A stretch of 64,000 nucleotides of DNA from positions 2,666,001-2,730,000 of the forward strand of contig JAUDYN010000004.1 in the NCBI GenBank assembly GCA_030407005.1, written 5' to 3'. A program made the translations under genes and the position numbers. The notes beneath the pieces were generated by a model. That model made no database searches. It saw nothing but the letters and a program-made list of their open reading frames with translations, and was not told the origin of the DNA. The DNA is from Desarmillaria ectypa. Lineage: Eukaryota > Basidiomycota > Agaricomycetes > Agaricales > Physalacriaceae. Shown piece by piece: positions 1 to 12,700 of the stretch (positions are counted from its first letter, which is position 1; every line of letters starts with the position of its first letter).

Positions 1-881
1 TCAAGTTAGTCATCAAGTTCGTCAGTTTTGTTGATTTCTGACAGGACAATAGGGCTAGCTGGTTCCTCGCACTTGAACTTGGCGTTTCATCGATTCCTGT
101 CAGCGAGGTAAGCTAATCCTATTGCTTGTCATTGATTTTCAGATGTTAATTTTACTTAGTTTTACTGCGAGGAGCATGCCGGCATCGGTGAAGCCTTCCT
201 CCGCTTTGCATTCTGTAAAGATGTAGATACACTGCACAGAGCAGTTGAGAGGTTACAGGGTATAAAGAAGTATCTACAATAGTCAACCTGTTAAACCTAA
301 AGTAGAGTTTAGACACTTCGATCCAAGCGAGACGTAAATTCAACATACGCCAAACCAGGTCAAGTGGCGTTGATGAGCGGGAGTCGGGAGACTCTAGATA
401 TGGCATACCCGACGACGGCGCGCTCGGGGCTCCGGTCCGAACTTTGACTATGGCGCCACGACCGGCCCGTACCTTACATATTTCGGAACTTATCTCCACC
501 GTCGCAATGTTCAGGCATTAATTCGGTCCATTTCTGTTCCATTTTTTCTGCCCTATGGCAGACGAGACAAGAATCGAGTCAACAGCGTAACATTAATATG
601 GAAGCAACTATTGCACGCAGGAGATACGCTGCGACCTTGTTTCAACGTGCACTTATCTTTATGTTGTAACGTTAGAATTCTGACCAGAATCGTATGGAGT
701 GAAGCTTGATCCCGCGAAGGACACCTCCAAGATTTTTTTCCGCCGCGTTCGAACCTTTCTACCTCACCCGCTGTGGTCTACAAATGGGTTAGCCATTAGT
801 ATACGACAGCTTTTAATAGCTGCGCTTTAAATACTAGGATCAACTGGCGCACAGCCAACATGATGCCACGCTAAAATATCG
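1..881. other. No recognisable gene
   Basis: This is the 3' flank of the helicase gene that follows. One 115-codon open frame lies on the minus strand at 152-499 but shows no motif I know and no clear splice partners. I looked here for the missing C-terminal Sec63 domain of the helicase and saw nothing like it on the minus strand. Confidence 0.5.
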
Positions 882-3800
882 CTAGTTCTGATTGGTGAGC
901 CCGTCTACGATACGCGACAAGTTTCCGTCTCTCGAATCCGAGGAGCAATCGTAGTAGGCTGGGTTCGTCGAGATCCGCTGTGCAAGGAATGTAAATGACA
1001 ACACATCCACTATGTCCTGCTTGCTCTGCAGCCTGCCTCGGGTCGTTTGATCCGTATACCACGTCGCTAGCTGATCGGATTCCAAAAGCCGCGACTCCAA
1101 AGGTAATCCCTCGTTCAAGAACCGCATTAGCGTATCCTTTGCTTCACCTTGGCAAAACAAATGGAACTCTCCACTCCCCAAGTGCCGGACAGCCCTACCC
1201 TGCATGTGCACCAACTCCGTGACATCATAGTCCTTCAACCCGTCTTCGGTATGGAAATATTGCGTCCCTAGTACCACCACCACTCCAGCCCTCACAGGAA
1301 CACTCCAACAATATTCCCGCGGCACAATCAGAACCCGAAGCACCCCCTCGGCATACAACTTCACCATCAGATGTCTATCCTCCCTCCGGATTCCCTCGTG
1401 GAAGAACCCGATCCCCTTAAGAAGAAAGTCAATGAGAGAAGCATCTTGCAATCGCATACGGTATTGATCAAAGAACTCTTGTGATATCCCTGCAGGAAGA
1501 TACCCCGCTTCCGTCTCCATCTCCAGTGCGCATTGAGTAATAAGATCCCGCGCAGTTACGCGGCATTGTGCGCGGGACGGCACAAAGACGAGGGCTCCCC
1601 CATTTATGTCTTCGGATCCTGCTCTGATGATAGCAGCATGAGCGGGTTTTGCCATTGCTTTGAATAATGCCGCGGACTGGGGTATGCTGAACATTTGTGT
1701 GTGAGTGGTGAGGCTCTCCCCGCGATCACGGGGTCGGAAACTGTGCAGCGCAAAGGGATCAATATTGAGCCACGCAGCCAGGTCACCTGGGTCATTAAGC
1801 GAATTCGAGGCACAAACGAACCGCGTGGGACATGTCTGTGTGGCATGTAGTAATAATGAAATTGATAGCTCGTAGGTGGCGTCCAAACGTTCGAGATCTT
1901 CGCACACAACAAGGTCAAGCCCTGCGAGTGGTGTGCTGGGGCCTCTGTGAGATAGCGCGTGAAGTAAGAGAGAGGTCGAGACCAAGAGCACTCGTCTACG
2001 CTTCTTTGAGGGGAGTAAGAAATTTTCGTCCTTGGCGATTTCCACGGTGACACCAATACTGGAACCTATTCGGATTTGGGAGGTAATCTCGGCAAGAGAG
2101 CCTTTTGATGGCACGACTATCAGAACGGACGCGTCAGAGCATCGCATTACCGTGGACCTATTAAACACGCCTCATCAGGATGCATAAGACGCCACGCAAC
2201 TCGGACATACCAAACTAAAGCTACTAGTATTGTCGTCTTCCCGCTGCCAGTCGGCGCGCATAATAATGCGTGAGATTGCGTGTTGAGCAAGGTCCAGAAT
2301 ACTTGGCTTTGAATAGCATTGAAATTATTCAGACGATTGGCAAAAATCGATTCAACAGCCGGATTTCGCAGCACAGTAGGTGCCAAGAAGGGAATATCCA
2401 GAACGGGGGTGTGGCTGTTGGATGCCACCGGCATAGTTAAACTTTCCAATGATATATTGACCTCGTCCTCAGCCCCCATCCACCTGTCAGAAACAAATCG
2501 GATGGTAACGGAAGGTGGCGGACCATCCGGTATAGAAATAACGAAGTCCACGTTCAGCGTTTCAGATGTTTGCCTGAAAAGGAGATGTGATAGTTGTAGG
2601 ATATGCATTCCATGGTGATCTTCGACCCATAACCAAAGGGGTTCTGAGCTTCCATGCACCTTAGTATTCCAAGTAAATGCTCGTTCTACCTGAACGCATA
2701 TTTTGAGGACGTCAGATCCAAGAGGTCGCAAGTTGTAAAGAATCTTGACGGTCGGAAATTGCTTGACCGCTGTCAACAGTGCTTTTCCGTGGTGCTCATT
2801 CATATGAATGAGTTTTCCCAGGCCCTCCGCGCTCAAGGCTGCTAGTTCTGCCGGTGCCCATTCATCTGCCCAAGTCTCCAAAGCGTAAAACACATCCGGT
2901 TTGAGGTCAAACTGCTTCAGAGGCTGATCATAGGGCCATAGTCGCTTCTCGATAGCTTTGCTCATCCCCATAAGGACACTCGTGACGGTAGCCCACTTCC
3001 GACTGATGGCAATTTCGAGTAATGCACGGATGATACGGCCACCATTCTGAGCTACATATGCCATGTCTGACACGAGCGCAAAATCTTCGGCAGATTGTCT
3101 GGATATATACCCTTGGAGGAGGATGTTCACCTTTTGCTGGCTTGTTTCGATACACCTCTCAGTGTTGTTTTCGGTACCCCGTCCCTATCAATTGAATTAA
3201 TACGATCCACGCAGGGGAGATCAAATATTGTTAAAAACCTTAACCTCGCAGGGCACAATGTCCTCAAGAAATAGGAGCTCCTTCTCTTCAACATCCCTCA
3301 CTTGAATTTGATTGAACTAAAAAGAAGTCGTCAACGAGTAAACCAAGGAACCAGACTGTAATTACCTCAGTACTCATGCTCAGCATCGCCAAGACATCAG
3401 CCTCAGACATCTTTGGACGGAACTCCTTGTTGAAAATCTCGATAGACTGGTAACGGATATAATACTTAGCAGCGATTCGTCCGAGGTCGGTTATCGAAAA
3501 GGCTCCGGTCTCTCGGTCGTAAATCATCATACGTACTTTCGCAAGTGTTTGCGCCGCTGAAGTGACCAATTCGTTGCGCTTATTGCCAAGGTTTGGGTCA
3601 TCCGATGCAGACTCCCGGAGTATCCCTGCAAAATCCAACTTAGTCCCATCGAGAATCAAAACCGCTGATACGGGACTCCCTTACCGTAACCGTAAGGGTT
3701 CTTCCGCATCCTGACGAAGAGATATGTGTAGCCTAGCCATTGTACCGCGTCATGTGTGTTGGCGACAGTACCCAGGGACACCTCAGCATTCAAAGCATCG

Positions 3801-6800
3801 ATCATGCCACGCTGGAACCTGATACGATTAGTATGTCGTTCACAGCCAGAGGAACCAGTTGACTTACTGCGATTCGATGGGATTCTAGGCGTTGGAGACA
3901 AATCAGATAAATGTCGATCAATCCAGGGTATCTAATTACCTGGGAAGTTATTGCCTCCAAGTAGTGCGTGAGCCTGTCCTCAGTTGTGCATATGTAGCCT
4001 TCACCACTAGTTTCCATCCCAGGACGCCCCGCACGGCCAAAGACCTGCAATACGTCTAGCACAGAAAGATCCACGAAAGCACCTTTAGAGCTATTATAGA
4101 CCTGTGTTCCTTTAATGATGACTTGTGATATAGAGGTGATAAGAGTCAATTGACTTCGGACGAGCTCGGACTTACCAGCGTGCGCAGGAAGATTAACACC
4201 CCAAGCAAGCGTAGCCGTACAACATAGAACCTAAGTTGATTAGAGTCAGTGTCATACAACCAATTTACCCACAGCATGTTCTCAAACCTTGATAGCCCTT
4301 GCTTCGAACATTCGTTCCATCATATTTCTGTCAGACCGTAGCATTCCAGCGTGATGTATACCAAAGCCGTGATCGAAAAGTTGCTTCATTTCTCTATTCC
4401 TCGACTGGCCTATATCGCGGCGAAAGTTCCCCCACATAGGGTGATCCTGACAGTTGAAATCGTCCGCATTTCCTTCAAGAATAGCCATTTCCTTGATCGA
4501 CAGAGCGGTCTTAACGGTATCTTTTCGGGAGTGCACAAAAACCATAACTTGATGGCCCTGCGCCACCAAATCAGATACTTTCTGAAAAGTGACATGGTCG
4601 AGATTTTTGCGCGATTGAGGACTTCCTGGTTTGCCTTTGATGCCGAGAAAATGTTGTTCGAGAGGGACCGGACGAAAAGACGAGTCGAAATAGAAAAGTC
4701 CTGTATAGCGTGAGACGCTGTGATCGTTTAGCTGTGTATACTTCCAAGGGAAGCCAGTAATACCTGAGGAAATCTGCGACGTCGATGTAATTGGGCAGGG
4801 TAGCACTAAGACCTACAATTCGAATGACAGATTGACTCGATTCTACCTGCAAGTAATGGTCAATCTGGAGTAAGTTCGGAAAGTAGGAGAGATCACACTT
4901 GTCGTAGAGTACGGGCAACGATGGTTTCGATGACGGCACCACGCTCTTCATTCAGTAGATGAACCTCGTCAATTATCAGTAATTTAAGCAGCTGTTCAAG
5001 GTGATGTTGAGTTATGAACTGGTTTGCCCTGAACATACGTACTCACTGATGCGAGTTCTCCTTCCCCTGTCGGTTTGCGGGTAACGACATCCCATTTCTC
5101 CGGCGTGGTGACGATGATTTGGGTCTGCGCGATTTCAGCTTTTGTCATCTGCATATCGCCTATTGTACGTCAATCCAATAATGCTCCCGCACAAGTAGCA
5201 GGTAGACTGACCAGTCAGTTCCTTGACTTGGATAGATAGCCATTGAAGCCGTTTGCCAAATTTTCGCACGATCTCTGAAGCCAAAGCCTTCATAGGCGCT
5301 CTATTTGCTAATATCAGCCCGGGCCCGGAGTTATGATGAAACACACTTGCACATATATGATCTTGAATGAATCACGATCTATTGTTGCGCGTATATTTTT
5401 GTCATCATTCTTAGACCTGTGCTGGTCCAAGACGCGCAAAATGGCCATCATGGCTACGTCAGTTTTACCCTTTATGATACTGAGTAATCCGGTGAAATAG
5501 CCGGACAAAGTTGATGTCACTCACAGCACCGGTAGGAGCTAACAAATGGTTGATATATTTCATGCCAAGAAAAAGAATACTTACCACAGACAAGCATATT
5601 TTCATTGGAACGGTATGCCGTAGGATATACAATTGATTGGATGCGGTTCAGTGACGAGTAACCCTGAAAGAAATGGGTAAGAAGGCGAAAACAGGTAACG
5701 CAAATAGATCGACGTACTGGAAAAGACCCTCGTGCTATTGGATCCAATTCTGAGACGGGGATTAAACGCTCTGTGCTTCGAGGAGGAATAGGCTTGGAAG
5801 GAGGGACCACAACCTCGAGGTATTCCTGTATTCAAGTTTTAAAAAATGATTGCGTCCAAATCACTTGGCGCTTGCCTCGTAATCTTCTCGTGTTGTATCT
5901 ATAGGTAGCATATATTTGCTTCCCAGATGTGACAACACATTGCCTTGGCTGGTGGATGAAGCTGAGTATATATGAGGCAAAACTTCGGCTTCGGGTTGCT
6001 TTCAGAGACAATGTGAGGACGTGTGCTGAGTGCATGTCTCTACATACCGCGATTCCAGTAAAAAGCGGACGAGCAGCGTTTTCTCTCAGGGTCTTCTCAG
6101 TCCGAAGACGCACAGACTCTGCGGAAAGGTCGTCTAACTTGTATGTCAGTTGAAGAGATAATACTGTGGGTGTCGGATCCACCTGGTATCCGATCGTTCT
6201 CGCGATGATGGGTAGTTTCTGGAGCTACATGCTGACCATGCAGAAAGTCTTGAAGCTTGATGCACATAAATACCTCACTATCGCCAACAACAGAACGGGT
6301 CTACCTCTTGAACGACCACGTCACGGTTGTTGAGAATCTTCACGACGAGGTCGATGTCGTCAAACCCCAAAATATCGGCAAGTTCTCCTGAAATTTGATC
6401 ACCTGAGCGAGCTGACGAGAGCACAGACAGCAAAGAAACCGCGATCGACGGCCCATGGGGTTTTCTGACAGCGTATGAACATAGATACGAGTCTACTGAA
6501 CAAGGGCACACACAAGAGGACACATAGAACAACGTCCGATTGTGATTTACGTTCCGCGTGTCGGTAGATGTCAAGGACTGAAGTCAAGGACTCATCGATG
6601 AGGTCCCCGTCTCCGGCGACATCGGCTGCTTTAATTTTTTTTCGCGAGGGTGAGCAAGAAGTATTGTCTTCCAGATGACAACTGAATGGCTCACGGTTCG
6701 TCTGACCATGTTGACTGCGGGGGGAATCAGTGCCAGATCCGACCAAAGAATGCGGGAAACTGACCCGCATTTCCAGCTGTTGATGAGCTGATGATTGTCC

Positions 6801-6994
6801 TGATACTCGGACGGAGCTCCAAGGAGAAATTGAAGATGCGCGGCGAGTCCAGGCATAGTATAGTAGTTCAGATTAAAATGGAAGTTGAATGGAAGAATCA
6901 GAAACGAACTGCTCAAGGGTGCAGACGATTTCAAATTAAGTAATACCTGTCGAGCCGAGTTCGGCATTTGTGCCTGGTCCAACAATGATGTCAT
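882..6994 (-). CDS. Slh1/ASCC3-like tandem DExH helicase, degenerate second cassette
   Basis: A Ski2-like helicase with two RecA cassettes, split by ten or more short introns. The first cassette is complete: [11 protein letters not shown] near 5630, a Walker A reading APTGAGKT once the 5529-5475 intron is removed, DEVH near 4964, GLSATLP near 4810, HHAGM near 4350 and GRAGRP near 4035. It is followed by a winged helix ([14 protein letters not shown], about 3480) and one Sec63 domain (3.3-2.4 kb). The second cassette keeps Walker A (APTGSGKT, about 2250; intron 2210-2158 follows). Its DExH box reads CEDL (about 1915) and its motif VI reads MQGRAV instead of a GRAGRP-type motif. The frame stops at 882, soon after NPAYY, where a second Sec63 domain normally begins. 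By family, Slh1/ASCC3 splits collided ribosomes in the RQT complex. This copy could be a divergent paralogue with one working motor. The exact first exon is uncertain. Confidence 0.85.
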
Positions 6995-7494
6995 CCGGGG
7001 TTATAGGGCCCCCCGATTTGGCCGCGATAGTGATGTGGAGAGAGTATCACGAATAAGCACCCTGTCATGCTAAGGTCCTTATTTATAGAACTACCTTCGT
7101 GCTGCTCGAATAGGCTGCCGGTGGAGCTTTTTACGCTTGTTCTTTATTGTCTATTCATGTCTTTGGGGGAGAGGACTCCGGTGGATCTTTGTCGTCGTTT
7201 TCTTTCTTTATTCTTTATCGGAAAAGTTTCCGCATTCTACGCAAAAATGACCATCGTGATCTACTCCACCCTCTACCAAATTATTTGCCGACATCTTCCT
7301 TGAGGGTACTGATTCCGTGAGATCTTGTTGCCGAGTAATCGCACCGAACGCTAGCACGTATAAAAGGGAGCGTTCCGAAATGCACGATGCCTTGTGCTTC
7401 CTCTCCCCACCCCCGCATCTGTATAGTCCTCTCGTTAACTCGGGCGCCTACAAACCGAGTATATTTTTGTCCCTCACTCCTCACGCTGTCAATC
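6995..7494. other. Divergent intergenic region, helicase / sugar transporter
   Basis: About 500 bases separate the two head-to-head genes. The only clear element is the TATA box listed separately, which points toward the transporter. No other coding signal is seen. Confidence 0.6.
7359..7367 (+). promoter_or_regulatory. TATA box of the sugar transporter gene
   Basis: The sequence GTATAAAAG lies about 130 bases upstream of the transporter ATG, with a pyrimidine-rich stretch between them at about 7395-7490. This is the clearest core promoter in the window and suits an inducible, strongly expressed gene. Confidence 0.6.
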
Positions 7495-9894
7495 ATGGCC
7501 TCCGATAACGAGAAGCCACGACATGTTCCCCACGAGTCTGCAGACTTTGAGAAGGAAGTCGCTTCTTACGAATTCAAACTACGGGGAAGAAAATTGACCG
7601 CCGCCATCGCGTTCATCAGCGGTACTGGGTTCACTCTCTTCGGATATGATCAAGGTGTACGCCTCGTTCTCGTTCTTCTTTGCTTCTATCGCTCATGACT
7701 ATGTTATAGGTTATGTCCGCCTTGCTGACTGCCAACCAGGTACGCTGAACCTTCCTTTGAATTACTCAACTAACTCAAATCTATTTATAGTTCGAGAAAG
7801 TGTTCCCTCAGGTCATTGTTGACTCTGCTCATCCGAACCACGCGACACTACAAAGTTTCGTGGTGGCAATATATGTCAGTCATCTTGCTACTCGGTCCGC
7901 AGGCAATCATACTTACTATACGCCACAGGAGATTGGATGTCTAATAGGCGCGTTGTCCAACCTTTGGCTCGGTGACAGGCTCGGTCGTCGTAAAACAATG
8001 GTCGTTGGCGCTGTCATCATGACTATTGGTGCTATCCTTCAAACGACATCTTTTGGTTATGCTCAATTGGTTGTTGCCCGGATTATAACCGGAGTAGGTA
8101 ACGGTCTCAATGTAGGTATTCAAAGGCTCTCCCGCTAAAAAGCCAAATTAAATTCCATGATTTTCTAGACGTCCACCGTCCCGGCCTACCATGCGGAATG
8201 TTCTCCTGCCGCTAAGCGAGGAAGCTTGATCATGATCGAAGGCGCACTCATTTCTTTTGGTATCTTGATATCGTAAGTTTACCTATCAATTCGCTTTCTG
8301 GGCCGTACTCATCGTTTTCCCAGATATGTGAGTAATTTTGGATCTCGTGTTTTCGTGAATCCACCTTAATGTTGATTGTGTGATCAGTGGCTTGATTTTG
8401 CGCTGTCAGTTCGTTTTCCCTTTGTCGATACACCATCTCACACAAACTCGTAGGTTCTGGGCTGGCAACTCATCTATCCAATGGCGTTTCCCCATATCGT
8501 TCCAAATCATCTTTGCTGTCGTCATGGCCGTAGGGATTAATTTCGTAAGTACATGCCTTTACGTTGCCTCGAAAGCAGCCGAACCGTTTTTATGTAGTTG
8601 CCTGAATCCCCTCGATGGCTCATCAAAGTTGGTCGTAAAGCCGAAGCACTAGCTGTCATTTCTGCTCTCGATGATAAGCCCACCAATGATCCAGAAGTGC
8701 GGCAAACCTTCAAGGCCATCAACGAAGCCGTTGAGCTCGAAGAAGGAAATACACCCGCTGGTAAAGTAGCGCTGAAGGAGATATTCACTGGAGGACGCAG
8801 CCAGAACTTCAGGCGAGTCGCTCTGGGCGTTGTTATTCAGGCTTTCCAACAGGTCAGGCTTTGCACCCGTCCTCATCTACGGATTCTGATTGCTACGATT
8901 CAAATAGCTCACCGGTATTAACTTGATCACGTACTATGCTGTGAGATTCCCGCATTTATATTTGTCGCAATATAAATTCTTATTGTCTAACAGACCATAC
9001 TTTTCGAGCGTCTGGGTCTCTCAGATGTCAAATCCCGCATTCTGGCTGCTTGCAACGGAACTGAATACTTCCTCATTGCGCTTCTACCTCTCGTCTTGAT
9101 TGATCGAGTTGGACGCAGAAAGCTCATGCTATTCGGTGCCATAGGCCAATGTATAACCATGGTTCTTCTGGCCGTTCTCGGAGCAGTCGACAATGCCCCA
9201 GCCCAGATCGTCAGTGCGGTACTTTTGTTCGTATTCAATTCGTTCTTTGCGCTTGGTTGGTTAGGAATGACTTGGCTTTACGTAAGTACACTTGAATTGC
9301 TCTCCATGAACGTGGGGTTACTTACTTTGAACCCGCTTAGCCGGCTGAGATTGTTGGTCTGCGTATGAGAGGCCCTGCCAACGCTTTGAGTACTGCGAGC
9401 AATTGGATATTCAACTTCCTAGGTAAGAGTGACCCACTGATCAGCATCGAATTCGCCTCATGTCGCTTTAGTTGTTATGATTGTAGGACCCTCCTTCGAA
9501 AACATCAACTGGGGAACATATATCGGTATGCGATTCGTCACTTGGTACTCACATTTGTTTGCTGATCATTTTTCTACAGTGTTTGCTTCCCTCAACGCCA
9601 TGATCGTTCCCATCGTTTATCTCTTCTTCCCGGAAACGGCGGGAAGATCACTCGAAGGTGTGTATTTACATAACTTACCATTCTTCATCAACGGCTGATC
9701 CGTCTGTTTCGACAGATATGGACGTGATCTTTGCAATTGCTTACAACGAAAACGTCTCTCCCGTGGCCGTCTCGCTACGGAAAGACATTCCAGCCGCTGG
9801 AACTCCCGAGGCTGACAGAATCCTTGGATTTTCTAGCGCGGTGTCCTCACGGGAGGACGTTCGAGAACATCACGCACCTGATGGCAAGGTGTAA
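7495..9894 (+). CDS. MFS sugar transporter (hexose/xylose type)
   Basis: A 12-span sugar porter of the major facilitator superfamily that carries a hexose or pentose across the plasma membrane, broken by about nine introns. Family signatures in order: FGYDQGV at the end of the first exon (span 1), GDRLGRRKT (loop 2-3) near 7970, PESPRWLIKVGRKAEA near 8603, DRVGRRK (loop 8-9) near 9105, then PETAGRSLE near 9630 after span 12. The ATG at 7495 gives MASDNEKPRH, a usual cytoplasmic tail. The C-terminal exon (MDVIFAIAYN) is typical of fungal sugar porters. A TATA box sits upstream. Substrate cannot be told from the sequence. All motifs lie in frame after normal introns are removed, so the gene looks intact. 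Confidence 0.9.
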
Positions 9895-10043
9895 ACTGAT
9901 AGAATCTTCTTGCATGATTGAAGCGCAAAATTGGATCAAATGAATTGTATACCTAACAGGATACTTGCTGTATATTAGAATTCGCGCTTCCTAACATGAG
10001 ACATGACATCCCGACCCATCCACACATTCAATGACGTTAATGT

Positions 10044-11436
10044 TCATCTTCGCTTGTATTCACACGGCTTAAGAATATTGCCTTTTGAGAGAATACTTGT
10101 CCACTCGTTATCGGTTTTGGGCTTCCTAGGAACCTTCTTGAACTCGAACGTAGTGAAATGTGTATTACTAGCATCCTAACATAGAATATGTCAGAGGACG
10201 TCAGGCTAGTAAGAAGAAAAGTAATTTACCTTAGAACTAAGTCGAAACCCTATCGAGGTGATAAGAGAAATAAATTGCTTGTCATCCCCGAAGCGACTGG
10301 CAACTTCGGCAACTTTGAGTTCACCACTGGGAATTGTGTGTCAGCAAACGGGGTACCAGGTTTGAGGCGTATTTTTACTTAGGTCTCAAAACCCTCCACG
10401 CCTCTCTTATACAGTTAGGCCAGTTAACTCCCATTAAACTCAGTGCGCATACTACAACATCAGCGGTGTGGCCTTCGCCATCCCCCTTATCGTGAAGTGG
10501 CTCGGAACCAGGTAAAGGAAGCTTGTTGCAGATATCCGCCTCCACAACGAATGCATTTGTCGAGACGAGGTCGAAAGATAAGACGGTAAATCCTTTCGGC
10601 AGGAGAGCGCGAGCGATAGCGGCATCTCCGCATCCCAAATCTGCAATGACAGTCTTCGGAGGGTAGTCTGACAGCGCAGTGATGTAAGTCTCTACGGGAT
10701 TAGTCGGCCAGGTTTGGACCTGGTGACGGAAACCAGTATGATACTAGAAAATTTATCAATACAGTGGCAGGGACCTTGAGCTGACAACAGACTTCTTCAA
10801 ATACTGCATAGCAAGGGTCGGTTTGAACATCGGGACCAATAACGACATCAAATTTGAGTTTGAACGTACCATTCTTGTCCTCTTGCATCATCGAGAATGC
10901 TTCAGAGCTATTTGACTTGTACAGCGTTTCATTTATCATCCTGCGTGTCCATGAATATGCATGCGCGAGACAGTGGCATATTCTCACCTGAAGCGTGCGC
11001 CATTCAAACTCTCCTTCATTTCTTTTTGTAGGTTGGTGAGACCATCGGGTTTCTTCTTCTCCACGACATCAGCGCTAGCCGACGGTTCCACTCTATGCTT
11101 CGTCTTTACTTTCTTAGTCGGCCGATCCAATGACTGTCTTGAGTCAACGGCTTTCAATGGTCGCGGAAGCGAGATGGCTTTCTTTCTCTCCTCATGCGCA
11201 TCGATTTTAGACTGTTTAGACGACGCTTTGCTCGATTTGTCAGCAGACTTCGGTCCCTTGATGCGCTGGCTTGATGAATTCCCCTTGAACCTGCTCATCA
11301 GTTTCCCCAAGTTGGCCTCGGCGGCGAGCATTTTATCGGAATCTTCGGATGTTCTTTTCCGCTTCCGAGAGGACAAGTTGGCTTCTGTTACTGGGTCAGA
11401 CTTGACAGACCATCCTGGAACGTCGAATAGTGGCAT
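10044..11436 (-). CDS. RRP8: Rrp8-like 25S rRNA adenine-N1 methyltransferase
   Basis: A nucleolar SAM-dependent enzyme that by family makes m1A in the large-subunit rRNA. The start MPLFDVPGW (ATG at 11436) opens a basic, Lys/Ser-rich N-terminal region of about 150 residues, as usual for nucleolar Rrp8. The catalytic domain has LNGARFR, YHTGFRHQV, the SAM-binding DLGCGDAAIARALL (about 10640), FDLVSTN, VVEADICNKLPLPGSE and ALSLMGVNW. The frame seems to stop after WRVLRP near 10376. An intron there ending in CAG restores GELKVAEVASRF, and a second intron restores DASNTHFTTFEFKK, so the true stop is at 10044. Shares a divergent promoter with the uracil phosphoribosyltransferase gene. Confidence 0.92.
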
Positions 11437-11647
11437 GGCGGCGATTGAGGACAATGAGCGGTGGTGGTAGTAGTGGAAGGAGAGTGGAAGAAGCACAAGG
11501 CGGGTTGAGAAAACGCCGGTGACCAAACAAATAGGCGACAAGGAGATAAGATCGACGTCAATTGGCTACAACAAGGGTCAACTAAAGCGCCTCTATTAAC
11601 CCTCACTGTCCTGGCCGATAAGCAACAATACACCTTAACTTTCAACC
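11437..11647. promoter_or_regulatory. Shared divergent promoter, RRP8 / FUR1-like
   Basis: Only 211 bases separate the RRP8 ATG (minus) from the uracil phosphoribosyltransferase ATG (plus). The space must hold both promoters and both leaders. I saw no TATA box. An inferred upstream start for RRP8 at 11541 would shorten it further, but MPLFDVPGW is the family start. Confidence 0.6.
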
Positions 11648-12700
11648 ATGTCCTCCAAAATAAATCAGCTATCGCATCCCATCGTCAATGCTGAGCTCTC
11701 GAAGCTCAGGCAGTCGTCGACGTCCTCGAAGGAGTTCCGTGAGGTGCGCTCGAGCATCGTATCAGCCCCTTTGTCATTCTCACTTGAATTCCTCAGGGGA
11801 TTAACCACATTAGTCTAATATTAGGTATTGAAGCCTCGCGATCGCTTGAAGAAGAATCCTTTGATGGAGTTGGTTCATTTATTGCTCGTCAGTGAGGAAG
11901 GAATCTGACACCGAACTCCGTAGCAAACACCCGTCGGACCGTTCAAGGGAACCGTTATCAAGCCTCGTGTAGGACTTACACCGATTCTGCGTGCTGGTTT
12001 GGGAATGTCAGACGCCCTGGTACGTTCGCCACAATCCTGTGCTTGTATGTTGGTATTGACATCGAACGGCAGTTGACTCTCTTCCCGTAACGTCCTTTGT
12101 CTCTTATAATGCATCTGTCATGACACGCCGCATATTCCAGATCAGCACCCGTCTACCATCTTGGTCTTTATAGAGAGAAGATCACTCTGCAGCCGGTAGA
12201 ATGTAAAGTGCCATGCTATATCGACCTTCCCTGCGGCTGATCGCATTCTCAGACTATTCCAAGCTACCCCCCTCTCCTCCCGTTGACACAGTTTTCTTAC
12301 TCGATCCGCTGATCGCGACTGGCGGAACGGCTTGTGCTGCCTTATCTATGATTGTTGATTGGGGTATTCCTAGTAAGCCACACATTAATGTCAGGATTAT
12401 GATTCTCAACGCTATCAACAGTCCGGAATGTCAAGCTTCTCTGCGTCCTCGCTTCAAAACCAGGATTGGAACATGTCCAGGCTGAATTTCCAGGGTTAGA
12501 GGTAACCGTACTTATCCTAAATGTTAGCGGCATTCATTGAGCTCTTGCTTAGATTTGGGTAGCTGGCGTTGACGACGAGTTGACGCCCCAAGGTATTATA
12601 AGCCCGGGACTCGGAGACACTGTAAGTTCGCAACAGTGTTGATCATTTTTTTACTTAGATGTTTCAGGGTGACCGCCTCTTCAACACAATCCGTGCATGA
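11648..12700 (+). CDS. FUR1: Uracil phosphoribosyltransferase
   Basis: Converts uracil and PRPP to UMP in pyrimidine salvage; in fungi this enzyme is also needed for 5-fluorouracil action. Five or more introns interrupt the frame, but every family block is present: HPIVNAELSKLRQSSTSSKE at the start, TPVGPFKGT, ILRAGLGM, PSAPVYHLGLYREKITLQP, then PVEYYSKLP after an intron at about 12200-12248. The PRPP loop DPLIATGGTACAAL follows near 12305. An intron at about 12373-12420 restores RNVKLLCVLASKPGLEHVQ, and the end reads IWVAGVDDEL, GIISPGLGDTGDRLFNTIRA, with TGA at 12698-12700. It starts 211 bases from the divergent RRP8 gene. Confidence 0.93.

Noticed and set aside
152..499. 115-codon frame that might be a gene or a lost C-terminal domain of the helicase
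   Set aside because: No Sec63-like motif, no splice link to the helicase and no recognisable family.
2147..2210. Apparent frameshift between the Walker A exon and the next helicase exon
   Set aside because: A 53-base intron (GTATGT...TTTAATAG, 2210-2158) joins the frames and gives [18 protein letters not shown], so no frameshift is needed.
10376..10460. Premature stop in RRP8 after WRVLRP
   Set aside because: An intron starting at that codon restores GELKVAEVASRF and a later exon restores DASNTHFTTFEFKK; the gene is intact.
12200..12480. Stops within the uracil phosphoribosyltransferase frame
   Set aside because: Two normal GT-AG introns remove them and restore PVEYYSKLP and LLCVLASKPGLEHVQ.
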